The notes below the pieces were generated by a model, which saw nothing but the letters and a program-made list of their open reading frames with translations, was not told the origin of the DNA and ran no database searches. Position numbers and translations under genes: made by a program. Shown piece by piece: positions 42,517 to 46,787 of a DNA stretch of 46,787 nucleotides (position 1 is its first letter; the number at the start of each line of letters is the position of its first letter). The stretch spans positions 1 to 46,787 of the forward strand of contig NZ_QKVM01000051.1 of assembly GCF_003231305.1 (NCBI RefSeq), written 5' to 3'. Source of the DNA: Pseudomonas sichuanensis (GTDB lineage: Bacteria; Pseudomonadota; Gammaproteobacteria; Pseudomonadales; Pseudomonadaceae).

Positions 42517-43284
42517 TTAAGGGGCAGGTACAGCAGTTCGCTGCACGGCTGCCAGCAAGGCCGCGGCACTGGCGCCACGGCAATCCACAATCTGTTGGGC
42601 GCCCAACGCGCGGGCCTGTTCGGCGACCCGCGGGCTGGGCACGAACAAGGGCAGGCGTGAAAGCCGTGGCCAATCCGCACCCGCTATCTGTTGCAAGTGT
42701 TCCAGACCCTGCCCACTGCTGACCACCAGGCCATTGAGGCGTTCCCCATCGACCCGGCGCGCCAGCGTGCCCGCCGGATAATGCGGCAGGCAGCGGCGAT
42801 ACAGTTCCAGATAATCGACACTAGCACCTTGCTCTGCAAGACGCTCGGCCAGCAGTTCGCGACCTCCCACGCCGCGGACGATCAGGACACGGGGCTCAGG
42901 CCGCGCGATGGCCTCGCACAGGGCCGGCAGGCCGAGCAAGGCTTCGCTGTCATCACCGCTCGCCGGAAAGGTTACCCGCAGCCCGCAGCCCTGGAGGATC
43001 CGCGCCGTTGCCTCGCCCACCGTGAACCAGCCCTCGGGCGGTGGCGCGATGCCGGCCTGGTCGAGCTGGTCGAGCAGCAGGCGCGCAGCCGGCTTGCTCA
43101 CCACGATGATCGCCTGCGCCTGGGCGATGCCGCGCAGGCGCTGAAGCTGCGCGGTGTCCGGCTCGATCGCTTCAATCACCAGCAACGGCAGGCTGGCACT
43201 GGCAATGCCCGCCTCGGCCAGTGACTGCGCCAGTGCCGCACAGTCCTCTTCAGGGCGGGTCAGCAGCAGGCGCCAGGGGCTCAC
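42517..43284 (-). CDS. hemD: Uroporphyrinogen-III synthase
   Basis: Protein of 255 residues starting with a GTG that overlaps the hemC stop (GTGA). It closes hydroxymethylbilane into uroporphyrinogen III. HemD sequences are poorly conserved; here the opening WRLLLTRPEEDC, the VSKPAARLLLDQL and FTVGEATARIL region, and the closing LPLFVPSPRVAEQARALG segment support the call, as does the position after hemC. The frame continues upstream into hemC in the wrong frame and is ignored there. Confidence 0.94.
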   Translation of the reverse strand: MSPWRLLLTRPEEDCAALAQSLAEAGIASASLPLLVIEAIEPDTAQLQRLRGIAQAQAIIVVSKPAARLLLDQLDQAGIAPPPEGWFTVGEATARILQGCGLRVTFPASGDDSEALLGLPALCEAIARPEPRVLIVRGVGGRELLAERLAEQGASVDYLELYRRCLPHYPAGTLARRVDGERLNGLVVSSGQGLEHLQQIAGADWPRLSRLPLFVPSPRVAEQARALGAQQIVDCRGASAAALLAAVQRTAVPAP

Positions 43285-44222
43285 GGGTGGCCGGCCTCGC
43301 CGTAGACTTCCTTGAGGATCGCCTCGGCGCCCTGGCCGAGCAGGTCCTCGGCCACCTGCACGCCGAGCGCCTCGGCATTGGCGCGCGGGGCGCGGGCATC
43401 GGCCACCAGCAGGGTGCCGCCGGATGGCTGGCCGACCAGGCCACGCAGCCACAACTGCTCGCCCTCGAGCACCGCGTAGCAGGCGATGGGCACCTGGCAA
43501 CCACCGTTCAGGCGTTTGTTCAGGGCACGTTCGGCAACCACCCGGTCGGCGGTATCGACATGGTGCAGCGGCGCCAGCAGCGCATGGATCTCGCTGTCGG
43601 CGCTGCGGCATTCGATGCCCACCGCGCCCTGGCCACCGGCCGGCAGGCTGTCGTCGACGCTGATGGTGTCGGTGATGCGGTCCTCGAAGCCCAGGCGGAT
43701 CAGGCCGGCGGCGGCGAGGATGATGGCGTCGTACTCGCCGGCGTCGAGCTTGGCCAGGCGGGTATTGACGTTGCCGCGCAGGAAGCGGATCTCGAGGTCG
43801 GGGCGGCGCGCCAGCAACTGGGCCTGGCGACGCAGGCTGGAGGTGCCGACGATGCTGCCGGCCGGCAGTGCTTCGAGGCTTTGGAAGGTATTGGAAACGA
43901 AGGCATCGCGCGGGTCTTCACGCTCGCAGATGCAATACAGGCCCAGGCCTTCGGGGAAGTCCATGGGCACATCCTTCATCGAATGCACGGCGATGTCGGC
44001 TTCGTTGTCGAGCAGGGCGGTTTCCAGCTCCTTGACGAACAGGCCCTTGCCGCCGATCTTCGCCAGCGGCGCATCGAGCAGCTTGTCGCCGCGGCTGACC
44101 ATCGGCACCAGGGTGACCAGCAGGCCAGGGTGGGCCTGCTCCAGGCGGGCTTTTACGTATTCGGCCTGCCACAGGGCCAAGGCACTTTTACGGGTGGCAA
44201 TGCGGATTTCGCGAGTGGACAT
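43281..44222 (-). CDS. hemC: Hydroxymethylbilane synthase (porphobilinogen deaminase)
   Basis: Protein of 313 residues, starting MSTREIRIATRKSALALWQA. It joins four porphobilinogens. The dipyrromethane cofactor cysteine lies in GGCQVPIACYAV, and the substrate-binding GTSSLRRQAQL and MKDVPMDFPEGL segments are present. It begins the hemC-hemD unit, about 110 bases downstream of algR, with a lone REP copy in between. Confidence 0.97.
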   Translation of the reverse strand: MSTREIRIATRKSALALWQAEYVKARLEQAHPGLLVTLVPMVSRGDKLLDAPLAKIGGKGLFVKELETALLDNEADIAVHSMKDVPMDFPEGLGLYCICEREDPRDAFVSNTFQSLEALPAGSIVGTSSLRRQAQLLARRPDLEIRFLRGNVNTRLAKLDAGEYDAIILAAAGLIRLGFEDRITDTISVDDSLPAGGQGAVGIECRSADSEIHALLAPLHHVDTADRVVAERALNKRLNGGCQVPIACYAVLEGEQLWLRGLVGQPSGGTLLVADARAPRANAEALGVQVAEDLLGQGAEAILKEVYGEAGHP

Positions 44223-44293
44223 GAAGCGCCCCGATGCAGAGAAATGCTGTCGATGATAACAGCTCTGCCGAAGGGCAAGCAGATGTGGGTCAA

Positions 44294-44319
44294 CCGCGGG
44301 GCAAGCCCGCTCCCACGGG
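44294..44319. repeat. Single REP sequence between algR and hemC
   Basis: One gcggggcaagcccgctcccac copy lies just after the algR stop. No partner arm is nearby. Confidence 0.7.
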
Positions 44320-44333
44320 CCCGACCCGGCTTG

Positions 44334-45077
44334 TCAGAGTGCCTGCATCATCTTGCGCACACCGGCCACATGGCGCCGGCTGACGGTCAGCGCGTCACCG
44401 TCCAGGCCTTTGAGATAGAGCTGGAAATGCCCCAGCGGCGTGCGTTGCAGGCGTTCGATGCGCTCTCGGGCGACCAGGGCGTTGCGGTGGATACGCACGA
44501 AACGCTCGCCAAACTCGTCCTCCAGCGCCTTGAGCGGTTCATCGAGCAGAACTTCACCGGCCTCGTGGCGCAGGGTGACGTACTTGTGATCAGCGATGAA
44601 ATAGATGACCTGCGGCAGGGGGATCAGCTCGATGCCCTTGCGCGTGCGGGCACTGATGTGGCTGCGTGGGCCGCCGGTTTCACCGGCAGGCCGGGTCAAC
44701 GCCGCCAGTTGGGCACGATTGGGTTTTTCGGCGCGGCGCAACGCGTCGCGCAGGGCCTGGGGCTGGATCGGCTTGTCGACATGGCTGAGGGTGCTTTCCT
44801 TGAACGCCTGGCTGCCGTATTCATCATCGCCGGTGCAGAACACCACGGCAGGCGGCGCCTCGCGCTCGCACAGCCGCGCGGCGACCTGCAGGCCATCGAG
44901 GCCCGGCATGCCGATATCGAGCAACACCACGTCGGGCTTGAGGCTTTCGATCAATGCCAGGGCCTCATCGCCGTTGGTGGCGCTGGGCTCCATCACGGTG
45001 TAGCCCTCCAGCTCGCCGAGCAACCGGCTCAGGCGTTCGCGGGCTTGGGGTTCGTCATCAACGATCAGGACATTCAT
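44334..45077 (-). CDS. algR: LytTR response regulator AlgR
   Basis: Protein of 247 residues, starting MNVLIVDDEPQARERLSRLL. The receiver domain (1-120) keeps the acidic pocket (Asp7, Asp8), the phosphorylated Asp54 in VVLLDIGMPGLDG, and the Thr/Lys positions near FCTGDDEY and HVDKPIQP. The C-terminal LytTR DNA-binding domain (about 140-247) has ELIPLPQVIYFIADHKYVTL and RIHRNALVARERIERL. In P. aeruginosa AlgR controls alginate, twitching and rhamnolipids. Its partner kinase gene algZ/fimS, which there lies between argH and algR, is absent from this position. ATG 45077 is the family start. Confidence 0.96.
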   Translation of the reverse strand: MNVLIVDDEPQARERLSRLLGELEGYTVMEPSATNGDEALALIESLKPDVVLLDIGMPGLDGLQVAARLCEREAPPAVVFCTGDDEYGSQAFKESTLSHVDKPIQPQALRDALRRAEKPNRAQLAALTRPAGETGGPRSHISARTRKGIELIPLPQVIYFIADHKYVTLRHEAGEVLLDEPLKALEDEFGERFVRIHRNALVARERIERLQRTPLGHFQLYLKGLDGDALTVSRRHVAGVRKMMQAL

Positions 45078-45375
45078 AATTGCGCTGGATTCCTGAGTGA
45101 GTCTCGCACGGGTATAGCGTAGACAGGTGTGGGGTGACTGGTAAGCGGTCACGCTACAGACCGGTGCGAAGGCCAAAGATTCACTGGCCTGGCAGATTCA
45201 CCGCCAGTCCTTTGTCCAACTGTAGACGGTCCGTGGAACACTGCCGTTCATTCGTTGAATCTGCCATGCACCCTCTCTATCAGACGATTCTCTCGACCAG
45301 CGCCCCTGCGGTGGCGGGCGCAACCCTGCTATGATCGCGGCACTTTTTTCGTTCACGCCTTCAACGAGTGAATCC
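45078..45375. promoter_or_regulatory. Divergent region between algR and argH
   Basis: This 298-base gap holds promoters for both genes. It contains an 11-base perfect inverted repeat, TGGCAGATTCA (45190-45200) and TGAATCTGCCA (45256-45266), 55 bases apart. GCCGTTCATT (45243-45252), next to the second arm, resembles the AlgR box ACCGTTCGTC at seven of ten positions. A possible -10 for argH, TATGAT, lies at 45329-45334. No sensor kinase gene or other reading frame with family features fits in the gap. Confidence 0.5.
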
Positions 45376-46770
45376 ATGAGCACCGACAAGACCAATCAGT
45401 CCTGGGGCGGCCGCTTCAGTGAGCCCGTCGACGCCTTCGTCGCCCGTTTCACCGCCTCGGTCGATTTCGACAAGCGCCTGTACCGCCACGACATCATGGG
45501 TTCGATCGCCCACGCCACCATGCTGGCGCAGGTCGGCGTGCTCAGCGATGCCGAGCGCGACACCATCATCGATGGCCTGAAGACCATCCAGGGCGAGATC
45601 GAGGCCGGCAGTTTCGACTGGCGCGTCGACCTGGAAGACGTGCACATGAACATCGAAGCACGCCTGACCGACCGCATCGGCATCACCGGCAAGAAGCTGC
45701 ACACCGGCCGTAGCCGCAACGACCAAGTGGCCACCGACATCCGCCTGTGGCTGCGCGACGAGATCGACCTGATCCTGGCCGAGATCACCCGCCTGCAGCA
45801 GGGCCTGCTGGAGCAGGCCGAGCGCGAAGCCGAGACCATCATGCCCGGCTTCACCCACCTGCAGACCGCCCAGCCGGTGACCTTCGGCCACCATCTGCTG
45901 GCCTGGTTCGAAATGCTCAGCCGCGACTACGAGCGCCTGGTCGATTGCCGCAAGCGCGCCAACCGCATGCCCCTGGGCAGCGCCGCGCTGGCCGGCACCA
46001 CCTACCCGATCGACCGTGAACTGACCTGCAAGCTGCTGGGCTTCGAAGCCGTGGCCGGCAACTCGCTGGACGGCGTCTCGGACCGTGACTTCGCCATCGA
46101 ATTCTGCGCTGCCGCCAGCATCGCGATGATGCACCTGTCGCGCTTCTCCGAAGAGCTGGTGCTGTGGACCAGCGCCCAGTTCCAGTTCATCGACCTGCCC
46201 GATCGCTTCTGCACCGGCAGCTCGATCATGCCGCAGAAGAAGAACCCGGACGTACCGGAGCTGGTGCGTGGCAAGAGCGGCCGTGTGTTCGGCGCCCTGA
46301 CCGGCCTGCTGACCCTGATGAAAGGCCAGCCGCTGGCCTACAACAAGGACAACCAGGAAGATAAAGAGCCGCTGTTCGACGCCGCCGACACCCTGCGCGA
46401 CTCGCTGCGCGCCTTTGCCGACATGATCCCGGCGATCAAGCCCAAGCACGCGATCATGCGTGAAGCGGCCCTGCGCGGCTTCTCCACCGCCACTGACCTG
46501 GCCGACTACCTGGTGCGCCGTGGCCTGCCGTTCCGCGATTGCCACGAGATCGTCGGCCATGCGGTCAAGTATGGCGTGGACACCGGCAAGGACCTGGCCG
46601 AGATGAGCCTGGACGAGCTGCGCCAGTTCAGCGACCAGATCGAGCAGGATGTGTTTGCCGTACTGACGCTGGAAGGCTCGGTCAATGCCCGTAACCACAT
46701 CGGCGGTACCGCGCCGGCGCAGGTGCGTGCGGCCGTGGTGCGCGGCAAGGAACTGCTGGCTTCGCGTTAA
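45376..46770 (+). CDS. argH: Argininosuccinate lyase
   Basis: Protein of 464 residues, starting MSTDKTNQSWGGRFSEPVDA. It splits argininosuccinate into arginine and fumarate, the last step of arginine synthesis. The fumarase/aspartase superfamily signature GSSIMPQKKNPDVPE (about 282-296) is intact. HTGRSRNDQVATDIRLW and PGFTHLQTAQPVTFGHHLL carry substrate and catalytic residues. The frame begins 15 codons earlier, but the ATG at 45376 matches the family start. The gene ends 17 bases before the window edge, so no terminator is visible. Confidence 0.98.
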   Translation: MSTDKTNQSWGGRFSEPVDAFVARFTASVDFDKRLYRHDIMGSIAHATMLAQVGVLSDAERDTIIDGLKTIQGEIEAGSFDWRVDLEDVHMNIEARLTDRIGITGKKLHTGRSRNDQVATDIRLWLRDEIDLILAEITRLQQGLLEQAEREAETIMPGFTHLQTAQPVTFGHHLLAWFEMLSRDYERLVDCRKRANRMPLGSAALAGTTYPIDRELTCKLLGFEAVAGNSLDGVSDRDFAIEFCAAASIAMMHLSRFSEELVLWTSAQFQFIDLPDRFCTGSSIMPQKKNPDVPELVRGKSGRVFGALTGLLTLMKGQPLAYNKDNQEDKEPLFDAADTLRDSLRAFADMIPAIKPKHAIMREAALRGFSTATDLADYLVRRGLPFRDCHEIVGHAVKYGVDTGKDLAEMSLDELRQFSDQIEQDVFAVLTLEGSVNARNHIGGTAPAQVRAAVVRGKELLASR

Positions 46771-46787
46771 GCGATCAGCCGTAGGAC

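Overview
The window is chromosomal DNA of a Pseudomonas of the P. putida group. Four things point there. The coding sequence is GC-rich. There are many REP sequences with the core gcgggtaaacccgctcccac or gcggggcaagcccgctccca. The housekeeping order ubiD-rho-trxA-ppx-ppk-hemB and argH-algR-hemCDXY-dsbB-algQ-algP is typical of Pseudomonas. The alkylsulfatase gene matches AtsK of P. putida closely, with every known metal and 2-oxoglutarate ligand at the published residue number.

Layout. 1-130: 5' end of a minus-strand gene, possibly chaC-like. 476-5005: minus strand, a 2Fe-2S flavin reductase coupled to ubiD, then rho and trxA. 5251-6753: ppx, preceded by a Pho-box-like site. 6938-10212: hemB-ppk, minus strand. 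10421-12975: a DedA membrane protein overlapping tail-to-tail with a sterol-desaturase-like gene, then elbB.

13175-25330 is a sulfur-type accessory block. It holds an alkyl sulfate ester system, atsRK (minus) divergent from atsBC (plus). Next comes an eight-gene minus-strand operon: GntR/UTRA regulator, AprA-like flavoprotein, AprB-like 2[4Fe-4S] ferredoxin, NitT/TauT-type binding protein, permease and ATPase, a HEAT-repeat protein and a DUF971 protein. This operon is the most interesting part of the window. It pairs an importer of small anions or organosulfur compounds with a two-subunit redox enzyme that looks like dissimilatory APS reductase, in an organism not expected to respire sulfate. 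Its substrate cannot be read from the sequence.

25540-25616 is tRNA-Arg(CCG). 25832-33616 holds an exported M20 peptidase, two zinc-ribbon membrane proteins (the first with a damaged-looking start), a CBS protein, small hypotheticals, a YbaK-type deacylase, an NfeD/slipin pair and a LysE exporter. 33819-36846 holds a small MscS channel coupled to an ABC-F ATPase, and a TIGR02444 protein.

36822-46770 is the alg/hem region: algP with its 18-residue repeats, an FKBP isomerase, algQ, dsbB, hemY, hemX, hemD, hemC, algR and divergent argH. No algZ/fimS sensor gene lies between argH and algR, unlike the P. aeruginosa order. REP pairs sit in most convergent gaps. No CRISPR array, insertion sequence, integrase or rRNA was seen.
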